Shown: positions 25,387 to 34,516 of the stretch, one piece after another
Layout of the letters: each line of letters begins with the position of its first letter
Numbering within the stretch: the stretch's first letter is position 1
NCBI RefSeq assembly: GCF_020165195.1
Contig: NZ_JAIUHR010000009.1
Location: 124,001 to 188,000 of the forward strand
Direction of reading: 5' to 3'
From: Mesorhizobium sp. CA14
Lineage (GTDB): Bacteria > Pseudomonadota > Alphaproteobacteria > Rhizobiales > Rhizobiaceae
Length of the DNA stretch: 64,000 nt
Made by a program: the position numbers and the translations under genes
Notes under the pieces: model-generated
Seen by the model: the letters and a program-made list of their open reading frames with translations, nothing else
Database searches by the model: none
What the model was told of the DNA's origin: nothing

Positions 25387-26337
25387 ATGCATCCCAGGCT
25401 GCTGAAGACCTTTCTGGCGGTCGCTCGTACCCGCAACGTCACGCGCGCGGCGCGGGAGGTCAATCTCGCGCAGTCGAGCGTCAGCGACCAGATCCAGGCG
25501 CTGGAAACCGAGCTTGGCGCCAGTCTCTTCACCCGCTCCCGGCAGGGGCTCACCCTGACGCCGGCGGGCGAGGCGCTGAAACCCCATGCCGAGGACTTGC
25601 TGGCGCTTGCCGACGAGGCCCGCGCCGCCGTCGATGCCACCAGCGCCGAGGCGGCCGGCAGCCTGTCGATCGGCGCGCTGGAGACGATCGCCGCGGCAAG
25701 GCTGGCGCCATGGCTCGCTGATTTTCGCGTCGATCATCCCGGCATCGACATCAAGCTCCGGATCGCCGGCAGCGGCGAGTTGCTGCGCCGGCTGGGCGAC
25801 GGTGAGATCGACGTCGTTTTCTGCTTCGAGCGGCCCCCAGAGATCGATGTTGGTGAGACGGACCGGCGTCTTGCCAGGCGCGTCATGGCGGTCGAGCCCC
25901 TGGCCCTGATAGCGCCGCCCGGCGACAATCGGACGGATGTTGATCTGGCGACGCTGGCCGAGAAGCAGTTCGTTGCCACCGAGACCGGCTGCGTCTACCG
26001 CGCCATGGTCGACAAGGCATTCGCCGAGGCAGGCCTCGGCAATCCCAACCTCGCTGCCGAAGCCGGCAGCATCGACGCCATTGCCGGGCTGGTGGCGGCC
26101 GGCGCCGGCTTTGGCCTCGTGCCGCGGCTGGCGGTCGCCGCCGCGATCGATCGCGGCGAGGTCGCCGAGCTTGCCTGGCCCGGCCCGGTCCGCTCCTCCA
26201 ACATCGTTATGATCTGGCGCCGCCGGCGCGTCCAGCCACCGGCGCTGAAGGCGCTGCTCACCGCCCTGGTGGAGGGCTTCGCCTTGGTCACACCAGGCGG
26301 TGCCCGCCCTCGACATGCAGCGTCTCTCCCGTCGTAA
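25387..26337 (+). CDS. LysR-type transcriptional regulator
   Basis: This 316-residue protein has a LysR helix-turn-helix (LKTFLAVARTRNVTRAAREV, then QSSVSDQIQALE) and a full effector domain. It begins 13 bp after the HtrA-like gene, so it may be co-transcribed with it. Its last 50 bases overlap the end of the convergent SDR gene. The target could be the SDR gene or a distant locus; there is no divergent partner. Confidence 0.94.
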   Translation: MHPRLLKTFLAVARTRNVTRAAREVNLAQSSVSDQIQALETELGASLFTRSRQGLTLTPAGEALKPHAEDLLALADEARAAVDATSAEAAGSLSIGALETIAAARLAPWLADFRVDHPGIDIKLRIAGSGELLRRLGDGEIDVVFCFERPPEIDVGETDRRLARRVMAVEPLALIAPPGDNRTDVDLATLAEKQFVATETGCVYRAMVDKAFAEAGLGNPNLAAEAGSIDAIAGLVAAGAGFGLVPRLAVAAAIDRGEVAELAWPGPVRSSNIVMIWRRRRVQPPALKALLTALVEGFALVTPGGARPRHAASLPS

Positions 26338-27016
26338 AGCCATTGCCGATCAGGAAGCGGATTGCGTCCGCAATATCCTCCGGCCGTCCGACCCGCCCAG
26401 CAGGCAGGCGTTTCGCCATCGCGGTAAGCGTCTCGTCCTTTTTGTCGCCGGCGACGAACTCCCAGATCGGCGTGTCGACCCAGCCGGGCGAGACGGCGTT
26501 GACCCGGATCGGCGCCAACTCGACAGCCAGCGCCCGCACCAGCCCTTCCAGCGCCGCATTGACGGCGGCAACGACCGCGCCGCGTGCCGCCGGCCGGTAG
26601 GCGGCAATGCCCGAGACGAAGGTGAGGGAGCCGCTCGGCGGCAGCTTCGGCGCGCCATGCTTGGCGAGCAAAAGCGGTCCATAGAACTTGCTTTCCACCA
26701 CCTTTTGCGCGGCTGAAAGCTCGATCTCGGGCAACAGCCGGTAGGCGCCCTCGATGTCGGCCGCCGTGCTGACGATATGGTCGAGCCTGCCGATGCGCTC
26801 GAAAAGCGCTGCAACCTCATCCTCGCGGCTGATGTCAATCACCGCCGTTTCGAGCGTGTCCCGGCGGCCGAGCTCTTCCTGCGCCGCGCTCAGCTTCGCT
26901 TGCCCACGCCCGGCGATGATGACGTGAGCGCCTTCTTCGAGGCATCGTCTGGCAAGCGCCAGCCCCATGCCCGAGCTGCCGCCGACGACCAGGATTCTTT
27001 GCTTCTCCATGTCCAT
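26288..27016 (-). CDS. SDR-family protein lacking the YxxxK motif
   Basis: This 242-residue short-chain dehydrogenase-like protein has the nucleotide-binding GGSSGMGLALA loop near the N-terminus and the C-terminal NAVSPGWVDTPIWE segment. The active-site region reads RGAVVAAVNAALEGL, so the usual Tyr and Lys of YxxxK are Val and Asn. Either it is not a standard oxidoreductase or it uses another acid/base. AGGAAAGG precedes the ATG at 27016. It is convergent with and overlaps the LysR gene. Confidence 0.9.
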   Translation of the reverse strand: MDMEKQRILVVGGSSGMGLALARRCLEEGAHVIIAGRGQAKLSAAQEELGRRDTLETAVIDISREDEVAALFERIGRLDHIVSTAADIEGAYRLLPEIELSAAQKVVESKFYGPLLLAKHGAPKLPPSGSLTFVSGIAAYRPAARGAVVAAVNAALEGLVRALAVELAPIRVNAVSPGWVDTPIWEFVAGDKKDETLTAMAKRLPAGRVGRPEDIADAIRFLIGNGFTTGETLHVEGGHRLV

Positions 27017-27201
27017 GCCTTTCCTTTGCATGGAGGAGGTTTGGCAGACCCTGGCGCGAAGCGGAAACGGAAGAAACCGATGGCGCCATCGGAAACTCCG
27101 ATGGCATGTACCGCCTGCTGACAGAAACTGGCACCATTGAAGGCTACAGCCGGGGCGGAATCGTTCTAGCTGCAAGTCGAGACAATGAACATGAGGTGAC
27201 G

Positions 27202-27798
27202 ATGGCCCCGATCAAGGTCGATCCGCACAAGGTGCGCGAGTTCCCCGATGCGGAGAGCTTCTATGCGTGGCTTGCCGACAATCACGCCAGCGAAAGCGAA
27301 ATCTGGATCAAGATCCACAGGGTCGGCTCGGGGCTGCCATCGATCACGCCGAAGGAGGCGATCGACGTCGTGCTTTGCTTCGGCTGGATCGACGCGGTGC
27401 GCAAGTCGCTCGACGAGAAGAGTTTTCTGCAGCGCTACACCCCGCGCGGCAAAAAGAGCATCTGGAGCAAGATCAACATCGACAATGTCGCGCGCCTGAT
27501 CGAGGCGGGCCGCATGACCGAGCATGGCCTCGATCAGGTCGAGGCGGCCAAGGCGGACGGTCGCTGGGACCGCGCCTATGGCGGATCGAAGGAGATGACC
27601 ATCCCACCCGACCTGCAAGCCGCGATCGACGCCGAGCCGAAGGCGAAAGCGATGCTGGAGAAGCTTTCGGCACAAAACCGCTTCTCGCTCGCCTTCCGCG
27701 TCCACAACATGAAGACCGAGGCAGGGCGCAAGAAGAAGATCGCTGATCTGGTGGCGATGCTGAAGCGCGGCGAGACGATCCATCCGCAGAAGAAATAA
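27202..27798 (+). CDS. YdeI/OmpD-associated family protein
   Basis: This 198-residue protein matches the YdeI family: FYAWLADNHASESEIWIKIH, then ITPKEAIDVVLCFGWIDAVR, RYTPRGKKSIWSKIN and a basic C-terminus after the lysine-rich IADLVAML. In enterobacteria YdeI is linked to peptide and polymyxin resistance, but most members are uncharacterised. GAGGTGAC lies before the ATG. It is divergent from the SDR gene. Confidence 0.9.
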   Translation: MAPIKVDPHKVREFPDAESFYAWLADNHASESEIWIKIHRVGSGLPSITPKEAIDVVLCFGWIDAVRKSLDEKSFLQRYTPRGKKSIWSKINIDNVARLIEAGRMTEHGLDQVEAAKADGRWDRAYGGSKEMTIPPDLQAAIDAEPKAKAMLEKLSAQNRFSLAFRVHNMKTEAGRKKKIADLVAMLKRGETIHPQKK

Positions 27799-27800
27799 TG

Positions 27801-27945
27801 CGTGATCCCGAAAAACGTGGTTGCCGGTTTGCCCGACTAAAGCGCGTCGCGATCTTTCAGATTCGCTCCATGCGCTTTAGGGTCTTGATTTTACGCATGT
27901 CTTTATCCCGAAACCGGTTCCCACTTTCAGGAGACATGCTTTAAG
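27801..27945. repeat. Long intergenic repeat (family D)
   Basis: The block runs from GCGTGATCCCGAAAAACG through AAGCGCGTCGCGATCTTTCA and GCTCCATGCGCTTTAGG to CCCGAAACCGGTTCCCACTT and AGACATGCTTTA. Two inverted segments are visible (AAAGCGC/GCGCTTT). It has the form of the rhizobial elements found between genes; a partial copy of its end is at 1491-1537. Confidence 0.75.
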
Positions 27946-27955
27946 ACCGCAAACA

Positions 27956-27986
27956 AAAACGCCGCCCGGAAGGGAGGGCGGCGTTT
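27956..27986. terminator. Strong bidirectional terminator
   Basis: AAAACGCCGCCC and GGGCGGCGTTTT form a perfect 12-bp stem flanked by A and T runs on each side. It lies between the convergent YdeI-like gene and the His-rich protein gene. Confidence 0.9.
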
Positions 27987-28062
27987 TCGGGAAGCGATGA
28001 TCCTGAACCCTTAGCAAGCGGTCCCGGATCATCCGGTCGTGAAGATCGAAACGCGTCAGGCC

Positions 28063-28383
28063 TCATGCGGCTTTGTTCGCAACATGCTTCTTCACATGGT
28101 GCTTGCGCGCGTGATGCTTCCTCATGTGGTGCCGGGTGTGCTTCCGCATGTGATGCTTGCGGCCGTGATGGCGGCGATGATGCTTCCTGAGCGTCTTGTG
28201 CGGGCCATTGGCGCCGGCCTTCGGCGTCTCGGTAGCTGCCGGGGCAGCCGCGGTCGCGGCAGGAGCAGTGGTGCTCGTCGCCGGAGCGGTGGTCGTCGTG
28301 GTGGTGGTCTGGGCGTTGGCGGCGGGCGCCGCGAAAGCGAGAGCGACGGCGAGGCCGAGTGCGGAAAGAAGGGTCTTTTTCAT
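28063..28383 (-). CDS. Secreted His/Lys/Arg-rich protein
   Basis: This 106-residue protein has a signal peptide (MKKTLLSALGLAVALAFAAP, cleaved after ANA), then a Thr/Ala/Pro-rich linker, then a 38-residue tail dominated by His, Lys and Arg in repeats such as KHHRRHHGRKHHMRKHTRHH. It could bind metal or act like acid-shock proteins in the periplasm; neither is shown by the sequence. The second ATG (28383) was chosen because AAGGA lies nine bases before it but abuts the first ATG. Confidence 0.85.
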   Translation of the reverse strand: MKKTLLSALGLAVALAFAAPAANAQTTTTTTTAPATSTTAPAATAAAPAATETPKAGANGPHKTLRKHHRRHHGRKHHMRKHTRHHMRKHHARKHHVKKHVANKAA

Positions 28384-28736
28384 AATCGGCATTCCTTGGT
28401 TAGGATCAATGTCTGTTGTGGCGCGCCGTAGTGGTCGGCTGCTCCGGGTACCGTTATGACACTCGCTCTTTTCGCGAGTTTTTCCCGACTGTTGAATCTT
28501 GTTTCCCGATTGTGTCTGGCGCTTTCCTATTGCGGAATGGGATGGCCGCTTCGCAAGCGCGGGCCGCGACGGTCAACTGGCGATCAAGCATCCACCTGCG
28601 ATGAAGGCGGCGGTGCACCCGGCTTGGGGAGGCCTTTCATGAGCCCAATCGCACGATGCGTGCGAATTCCGCGCCCTAATCATTCGGTCCGATCGATGCC
28701 ATCTTGCTGCCGACATACCGGACAGGAGCAGGAGCA
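28384..28736. other. Intergenic region without recognised gene
   Basis: This 353-bp stretch separates two divergent genes. It must contain promoters for both, but I see no convincing matches, hairpins or small genes with a good ribosome binding site. Confidence 0.5.
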
Positions 28737-29444
28737 ATGACCACCAACTCAGATCATTCCGGCAAGGTGGCGCTCGTCACCGGCGGCAATCGCGGCATCG
28801 GCCTGGAAACGGCGCGCCAGCTTGCGGAACTCGGCTTCACCGTGCTCATGGGCGTGCGCGATCTTGCCAAGGGCGAGGCGGCGGCAAGGAAGCTTGGCGG
28901 CGCCGTCGAGACCATCGCGCTGGATGTCGGCGTGCCCGAAGCAGCCGCGCGCGCCGCAGCCGAGGTCGAGAGCCGGTTCGGCCGGCTCGACGTTTTGGTC
29001 AACAACGCCGCCATCCACTACGACCCTTCGGCGCGGGCGCTCCATCCCGACTGGACGGTCATCCGCGAGGCCTTCGAGACCAATGTCTTCGGCGCCTGGC
29101 GTGTCGCCGCCGCCTTCGCGCCGCTGCTTGGCGCTTCCGGCCACGGCCGGTTGGTCAACGTCTCGTCGGAAGGCGGCTCGCTCGCTTCGATGGGCGCCGG
29201 CGCGCCCGCCTATTCGACCAGCAAGGCGACGCTCAACGCGCTGACCCGCATCCTGGCGGCTGAGCTGCGCGGTGCAGGCGTCCTGGTCAATTCGATCTGT
29301 CCCGGTTGGGTCGCGACCGACATGGGCGGCCCAGGCGGCCGTCCCGTCGCGCAAGGCGCCGCCGGTATCGTCTGGGCCGCGACCTTGCCCGACGACGGCC
29401 CGACCGGCGGCTTTTTTCGCGACGGCAGGCGGCTGCCTTGGTGA
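28737..29444 (+). CDS. SDR-family oxidoreductase
   Basis: This 235-residue protein is a classical short-chain dehydrogenase: TGGNRGIGLETA nucleotide loop, NNAAIHYD, the Ser of NVSSEGG and the YSTSKATL catalytic motif, then NSICPGWVATDMGG. The substrate cannot be told. GGAGCA precedes the ATG at 28737. It is not in an operon; the downstream region is AT-rich. Confidence 0.93.
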   Translation: MTTNSDHSGKVALVTGGNRGIGLETARQLAELGFTVLMGVRDLAKGEAAARKLGGAVETIALDVGVPEAAARAAAEVESRFGRLDVLVNNAAIHYDPSARALHPDWTVIREAFETNVFGAWRVAAAFAPLLGASGHGRLVNVSSEGGSLASMGAGAPAYSTSKATLNALTRILAAELRGAGVLVNSICPGWVATDMGGPGGRPVAQGAAGIVWAATLPDDGPTGGFFRDGRRLPW

Positions 29445-29505
29445 GAAAGGAAAATTGTGGAGTCGTTTGCGCCGAAATATGATCTAAGGTATTGTTTTCA
29501 AGCAT

Positions 29506-29617
29506 TTTTCCACTATCATAACGGAATTCAGGGATGATAGTGGAAAATGAATGGCAAGGCACTGTTATTTAAAAGTTTTCCACTATGGCTTCAAAAATGG
29601 CTCGGCAGAGTGGAAAA
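29506..29617. promoter_or_regulatory. Array of four TTTTCCACTAT boxes around the nucleotidyltransferase start
   Basis: TTTTCCACTATCAT (29506-29519) and its exact inverse ATGATAGTGGAAAA (29534-29547) are 14 bases apart. A direct copy TTTTCCACTAT (29576-29586) covers the start codon, and an inverse AGTGGAAAA (29609-29617) follows inside the gene. Two inverted pairs around a start codon look like an autoregulatory operator. The region is clearly less GC-rich than the rest. Confidence 0.6.
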
Positions 29618-30678
29618 CGGATGCTTAGAGAGCTGACAAACGAACAGCGCCGCCAACTCATAGATACCCAACAAGTCTATGAGGGCTGGCTCGGCGCCAA
29701 CGAAGAGCACCGAAGGCGCTTCACGGGCAGCATGCGCTGGGTTGAGCGGAACGGCGCCGAATACCTGCTGCGCAAGATCGGCAAGGCCGAAAGCTCGCTA
29801 GGCCCCAGAAGCGAAGAGACGGAAAGATCATTTTCGGCTTCTCCGAGGGCAGGGAGCGGAACAAGGACCTGCTGGCCGGCCTGTCAGATCGCTTGAACAG
29901 CCTTGCCAAGATCAATGTTGCAATTGGCTTGGGACGGGTGCCGGCTATCGCTGCGCGGATATTGCGACGCTGCGCCGAAACGAACCTCCTTGGAAGACAG
30001 TTGCTTGTCGTCGGCACGAATGCCCTGTTCGCCTTCGAGGCGTTGGCGGGTGTGCAGATCGCCAGCGGCCTCACGGCAACCGGAGACATCGATCTGCTCT
30101 TTGACTCGCGCCGCCGGATCAGCTTCGTGACTGGCGAGAAGATAACACTGTCCGGGCTGATCGGTGTATTGCGCAAAGTGGACCGGTCCTTCAAGCCGCT
30201 CCAGCCCAGGGCCTTCAGGGCGACAAACCGGGATGGTTATCTGGTTGATCTCATTCGATCGCAAACGAGAAGTGTCCTCAAGGATAATGTCCCAACGTTG
30301 ATAACGCCGCTTGCCGATGATCTCGACGGTGCCCCGATGGAGGGATTGCAATGGCTCATCAATGCGCCCAAGACGGAGGCAATGGCCATCGACGAGCGCG
30401 GCTACCCCGTAAGGATTCCGACGGTCGACCCCAGGATATTTGCGCTTCACAAGGCATGGCTCGCGAGGCGGCCCGACCGATCCGCAGTCAAGGCAACTCG
30501 TGATCGCGAGCAGGCTGAGGCGGCTGCGGCGATTTCCCAAAACTACCTGAAGCTTCCACTGGACAGCGACTATCTCAAGGCCTTTCCCACTTCTCTTCGA
30601 GAAGCTGCGATCCGGACGCTCCTGCCGGTAAAATCGGCTGGGCTTTCCGAGGATTCGACAATAGAGCCTGATTGGTAG
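29585..30678 (+). pseudogene. GSU2403-type nucleotidyltransferase-fold gene broken by one frameshift
   Basis: The two halves form one protein of about 360 residues of the GSU2403/NTP_transf_8 family. The first half has RRQLIDTQQVYEGWLGAN and EYLLRKIGKAESSLGPRS; the second has INVAIGLGRVPAIAARIL, VVGTNALFAFEA and TGDIDLLFD, the likely metal-binding motif of the nucleotidyltransferase fold. The frame is lost at the AAA run near 29823-29825; one more A rejoins the halves (through IIFGFSEGRERN). The substrate is unknown; distant relatives include AbiEii-type toxins. The operator-like array at its start suggests tight self-control. Confidence 0.8.
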
Positions 30679-30918
30679 GCGCGCGGGCCACCTGGCAATC
30701 CTCCATGCTACGAAAATAGCATTCTCGGCTCGCGAAAGGTGATGCTAGGCTCGCACACGTGCACCCAAGGCACGTCGCGGCCCAGCCCGCAAACCGGAGG
30801 TCCGCGAGAGGAGGAGCGGCAGAGCGGGATCGAGGCTCCAATCCAAAATCCGAAGGAACTGTTGAACCATTGCGAGGCCGCCGCGTTTCCCGTGGTTGCC
30901 ACCAGGGAGGAACCACCA

Positions 30919-32127
30919 GTGAAAGCATCCTGTCTCGTCTCGGCCGCGCTCCTTGCGGCATCCGCAATGCCGGCGGCGGCCGGCGAAATTTCCGACGGCA
31001 AGGTCAAGATCGGCATCTTGAACGACCAGTCGGGTGTTTACGCCGATTTCGGCGGCAAGTGGTCGGTCGAGGCCGCCAAGATGGCGGTGGAGGATTTCGG
31101 CGGCAAGGTGCAGGGCGCGCCGATCGAGATCGTCAGCGCCGACCATCAGAACAAGCCCGACATCGCCTCCAACATCGCGCGCCAGTGGTACGACACCGAG
31201 CAGGTCGACGCGATCATGGAGCTCACCACCTCTTCCGTGGCGCTGGCCGTGCAGGGGCTTTCCAAGGAAAAAAAGAAGATCGATATCGTCACCGGGGCGG
31301 CTTCCACCGACCTGACCGGCAAGCAGTGCTCGCCCTATGGCTTCCATTGGGCCTACGACACGCACTCCCAAGCGGTCGGCACCGGCGGCCAACTGGTGAA
31401 GCAGGGCGGCGACAGCTGGTATTTCATCACCGTCGACTACGCCTTCGGCTATTCGCTGAAGGACCAGACCGCCAAGCTGGTGGAGGCAAGCGGCGGCAAG
31501 GTGCTGGGCGAAGTGCGCTATCCGCTCGGCTCCACCGACTATTCCTCCTTCCTGCTCCAGGCGCAGTCCTCGGGCGCCAAGATCGTCGGGCTCGCCAATG
31601 CCGGCCTCGACACATCGAACTCGATCAAGCAGGCGGCCGAGTTCGGCATCGTCGCCGGCGGCCAGCGGCTGGCGGCACTTCTCTTCACGCTTGCCGAAGT
31701 GCATGGGCTGGGTCTTCAGGCGGCGCAGGGCGTGGTGCTGACCGAAGGCTTCTACTGGGACCGCGACGACAAGAGCCGCGAATTTGCCCAACGCTTCTTC
31801 AAGCGCACCAACCGCATGCCGAACATGATCCAGGCCGGCACCTATTCGGCGGTGACGCAGTATCTCAAGGCCATCGACAAGGCCGGCACCGACGGGACTG
31901 AGGCGGTGGCCAAGGAGCTGCATGAGATGCCGGTCAACGACGTCTTCGCCGCCAACGGCAAGGTGCAGGCCGACGGCTCGATGGTGCACGATATGTATCT
32001 CTACCAGGTCAAGAAGCCAGAAGAGTCGAAGAAGGATTGGGACTATTACACCTATCTGGCGACCATTCCGGGCGACAAGGCCTTCATGAAGGCCGAGGAC
32101 AGCGGCTGCCCGCTCGTCACCAAGTGA
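30919..32127 (+). CDS. ABC transporter substrate-binding protein (Leu/Ile/Val type)
   Basis: This 402-residue periplasmic protein has a signal peptide (about 22 residues, ending AMPAAAG) and a type I periplasmic-binding fold of the Peripla_BP_6 family (VKIGILNDQSGVYADFGG, ITVDYAFGYSLKDQT). It delivers ligand to the membrane complex encoded directly downstream. A GTG start at 30919 follows AGGGAGG. Its stop overlaps the next start (GTGA). The neighbouring diaminopropionate lyases suggest an amino acid as ligand. The 240 bp upstream show no clear promoter. Confidence 0.93.
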   Translation: MKASCLVSAALLAASAMPAAAGEISDGKVKIGILNDQSGVYADFGGKWSVEAAKMAVEDFGGKVQGAPIEIVSADHQNKPDIASNIARQWYDTEQVDAIMELTTSSVALAVQGLSKEKKKIDIVTGAASTDLTGKQCSPYGFHWAYDTHSQAVGTGGQLVKQGGDSWYFITVDYAFGYSLKDQTAKLVEASGGKVLGEVRYPLGSTDYSSFLLQAQSSGAKIVGLANAGLDTSNSIKQAAEFGIVAGGQRLAALLFTLAEVHGLGLQAAQGVVLTEGFYWDRDDKSREFAQRFFKRTNRMPNMIQAGTYSAVTQYLKAIDKAGTDGTEAVAKELHEMPVNDVFAANGKVQADGSMVHDMYLYQVKKPEESKKDWDYYTYLATIPGDKAFMKAEDSGCPLVTK

Positions 32128-32924
32128 CGCTCGACACCGCCACTGCTGTCCGCCCGGGCGGCGCGGATCAGACGCCGCGGGTGGTGCTTTCCGCCCGCGG
32201 TCTGCGGCGCGACTTTGCCGGCTTCGTCGCGGTGAAGGATGTCGACCTCGACGTCCACCACGCCGGGATCCATGCGCTGATCGGCCCGAACGGCGCCGGC
32301 AAGACGACCATTTTCAACCTTTTGACCAAGTTCCTGCAGCCGACCAGCGGCAGGATCGAATTGCTCGGCTCCGATATCACCCGCACGCCGCCGGCCAAAG
32401 TGGCGCGCATGGGCCTCGTCCGCTCCTTTCAGATATCGGCGATCTTTCCGCACCTCTCGGTGCTCGACAATGTCCGCGTGGCGCTGCAGCGTCCAAGCGG
32501 GCTGGGCTACCAGTTCTGGCGCCCGGTCTCGGCGCTGAACCAGTTGACGCCCAGGGCGCGCGAATTGCTAGCCGTCGTCGGCCTCGACGACGTGGCGCAT
32601 CGTCTCGCCGGCGATCTCTCTTACGGCAGGAAGCGCGTGCTGGAGATTGCGACCACATTGGCGCTCGATCCGAAAGTGCTTCTGCTCGACGAGCCGATGG
32701 CCGGCATGGGGCATGAGGATGTCGGCATGATCTCCGGCATCATCCGCTCGCTGGCCAAGGACCGCGCCGTGCTTATGGTCGAGCACAACCTGACCGTCGT
32801 CGCCGATCTCTGCGATTGGATCACCGTCATGCAGCGAGGCCAGGTGCTCGCCGCCGGCGACTACGCAACCGTCAGCCAGGACGAGCGCGTGCGCGTCGCC
32901 TATATGGGGACAGAGCATGAGTGA
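32124..32924 (+). CDS. livG: Branched-chain-type ABC transporter ATPase (LivG-like)
   Basis: This 266-residue ATPase has Walker A GPNGAGKTT, the signature LSYGRKRVLE, Walker B VLLLDEP and the LivG-specific C-terminal switch around MVEHNLTVVADLCDW. It energises uptake through the two permeases encoded downstream. It begins at a GTG overlapping the stop of the binding protein and overlaps livF by 8 bp. The gene name reflects the subunit type and does not prove the substrate. Confidence 0.94.
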   Translation: MTLDTATAVRPGGADQTPRVVLSARGLRRDFAGFVAVKDVDLDVHHAGIHALIGPNGAGKTTIFNLLTKFLQPTSGRIELLGSDITRTPPAKVARMGLVRSFQISAIFPHLSVLDNVRVALQRPSGLGYQFWRPVSALNQLTPRARELLAVVGLDDVAHRLAGDLSYGRKRVLEIATTLALDPKVLLLDEPMAGMGHEDVGMISGIIRSLAKDRAVLMVEHNLTVVADLCDWITVMQRGQVLAAGDYATVSQDERVRVAYMGTEHE

Positions 32925-33621
32925 GCCGTTGCTTGCCGTGCGCGACCTCCACGCCTGGTACGGCGAGGGCCATGCGCTGCATGGCGTCGACCTCGATGTG
33001 ATGCGCGGCGAGACCGTGACGCTGCTCGGCCGCAACGGCGTCGGCAAGACGACGACATTGCGCGCCATTATGGGGTTGATCCGCAAGCGCACCGGCTCCG
33101 TCACCTTCAACGGCAAGGACCTTATCCGCCTGCCGCTGCACCGCGTCGCCCATCAAGGCATCGGCTTCGTGCCGGAGGAACGCGGCATCTTCGCCACCCT
33201 CACGGTGGACGAGAACCTCATCCTGCCGCCGGTCGTGGCCAAGGGCGGTATGAGCGCGGAAGAAATCTTCGAGCTCTTCCCCAACCTCAAGGAGCGCCGC
33301 AACAGCCAGGGCACGAAACTGTCCGGCGGCGAGCAGCAGATGCTGGCAATCGCGCGCATCTTAAGGACCGGCGTCGAGATGCTTTTGCTCGACGAGCCGA
33401 CTGAAGGCCTGGCGCCGGTCATCGTCCAGCGCATCGGCGAATTGCTGGCGACGTTGAAGAAGCGCGGCATGACCATCCTGCTGGTCGAGCAAAACTTCCG
33501 CTTCGCCGCTCGCATCGCCGACCGCTTCTACCTGATGGACCACGGCAAGGTGGTGGAAGGCTTCCCGGTCGGCCAGCTTTCCGCGCACACCGACAAGCTG
33601 CACGAGGTGCTGGGGGTATGA
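32917..33621 (+). CDS. livF: Branched-chain-type ABC transporter ATPase (LivF-like)
   Basis: This 234-residue second ATPase has Walker A GRNGVGKTTT, signature LSGGEQQM, Walker B MLLLDEPTEG and the LivF-type end VVEGFPVGQLS. It pairs with LivG in a heterodimer. The order of genes and the overlaps indicate one transcript. Confidence 0.95.
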   Translation: MSEPLLAVRDLHAWYGEGHALHGVDLDVMRGETVTLLGRNGVGKTTTLRAIMGLIRKRTGSVTFNGKDLIRLPLHRVAHQGIGFVPEERGIFATLTVDENLILPPVVAKGGMSAEEIFELFPNLKERRNSQGTKLSGGEQQMLAIARILRTGVEMLLLDEPTEGLAPVIVQRIGELLATLKKRGMTILLVEQNFRFAARIADRFYLMDHGKVVEGFPVGQLSAHTDKLHEVLGV

Positions 33622-33628
33622 TGGCGCC

Positions 33629-34516
33629 ATGACCATGATCTTCGGCATCCCCATCCAGGCGCTTCTCGGTCAGCTCCTCGTCGGCCTGATCAATGGTTCG
33701 TTCTACGCCATGCTCAGCCTCGGTCTCGCCGTCATCTTCGGCCTGCTGCGCATCATCAACTTCGCCCATGGCGCGCTCTATATGCTGGGCGCCTTCATCG
33801 GCTATCTGCTGCTGGTGCATTTGGGCATCGGCTATTGGCCGGCGCTGGTCCTGGTGCCGCTTATCGTCGGCCTGTTCGGCATGGCGGTCGAGCGCCTGGC
33901 CCTGTCGCATCTCTACCGCCTCGACCCGCTCTACGGCCTGCTCTTCACCTTCGGCCTCGCCTTGGTCATCGAGGGCGTGTTCCGCTATTATTACGGCGTT
34001 TCGGGCAATCCCTATGCCGTGCCGACGCTGCTTGCCGGCGGCACCAATCTCGGCTTCATGTTCCTGCCCAACTATCGCGGCTGGGTGGTGGCGGCTTCGC
34101 TGATCGTCTGCATCGGCACCTGGCTCCTGATCGAGAAGACCAGGCTCGGCTCTTACCTGCGCGCCGCCACCGAGAACCCGGAACTGGTTCAGGCCTTCGG
34201 CGTCAACGTGCCGCTTCTGCTCACGCTCACCTACGGGCTGGGCGCGGCCCTTGCGGGGCTCGCCGGCATTCTCGCCGCTCCCGTCTACCAGGTCAGCCCG
34301 CTGATGGGTTCGGATCTCATCATCGTCGTCTTCGCCGTCGTCGTGGTCGGCGGCATGGGCTCGATCCTCGGCGCCATCGTCACCGGTTACATGCTCGGCC
34401 TCGCCGAGGGCCTGACCAAGGTTTTCTATCCCGAGGCCTCGAACCTCGTCGTCTTCGTCATCATGGCGATCGTGCTTTTGCTCAGGCCCGCCGGCCTGTT
34501 CGGAAGGGACGCCTGA
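33629..34516 (+). CDS. livH: Branched-chain-type ABC transporter permease (LivH-like)
   Basis: This 295-residue permease has about eight membrane helices. The N-terminal LINGSFYAMLSLGLAVIFGL and the loop with VVVGGMGSILGAIVTGYMLG are typical of LivH. It starts 7 bp after livF and its stop overlaps livM (TGATG). Confidence 0.95.
   Translation: MTMIFGIPIQALLGQLLVGLINGSFYAMLSLGLAVIFGLLRIINFAHGALYMLGAFIGYLLLVHLGIGYWPALVLVPLIVGLFGMAVERLALSHLYRLDPLYGLLFTFGLALVIEGVFRYYYGVSGNPYAVPTLLAGGTNLGFMFLPNYRGWVVAASLIVCIGTWLLIEKTRLGSYLRAATENPELVQAFGVNVPLLLTLTYGLGAALAGLAGILAAPVYQVSPLMGSDLIIVVFAVVVVGGMGSILGAIVTGYMLGLAEGLTKVFYPEASNLVVFVIMAIVLLLRPAGLFGRDA

Noticed and set aside
30745-31989. Long antisense frames opposite the ABC binding protein gene
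   Set aside because: No domain and typical shadow composition; the plus-strand gene is certain.
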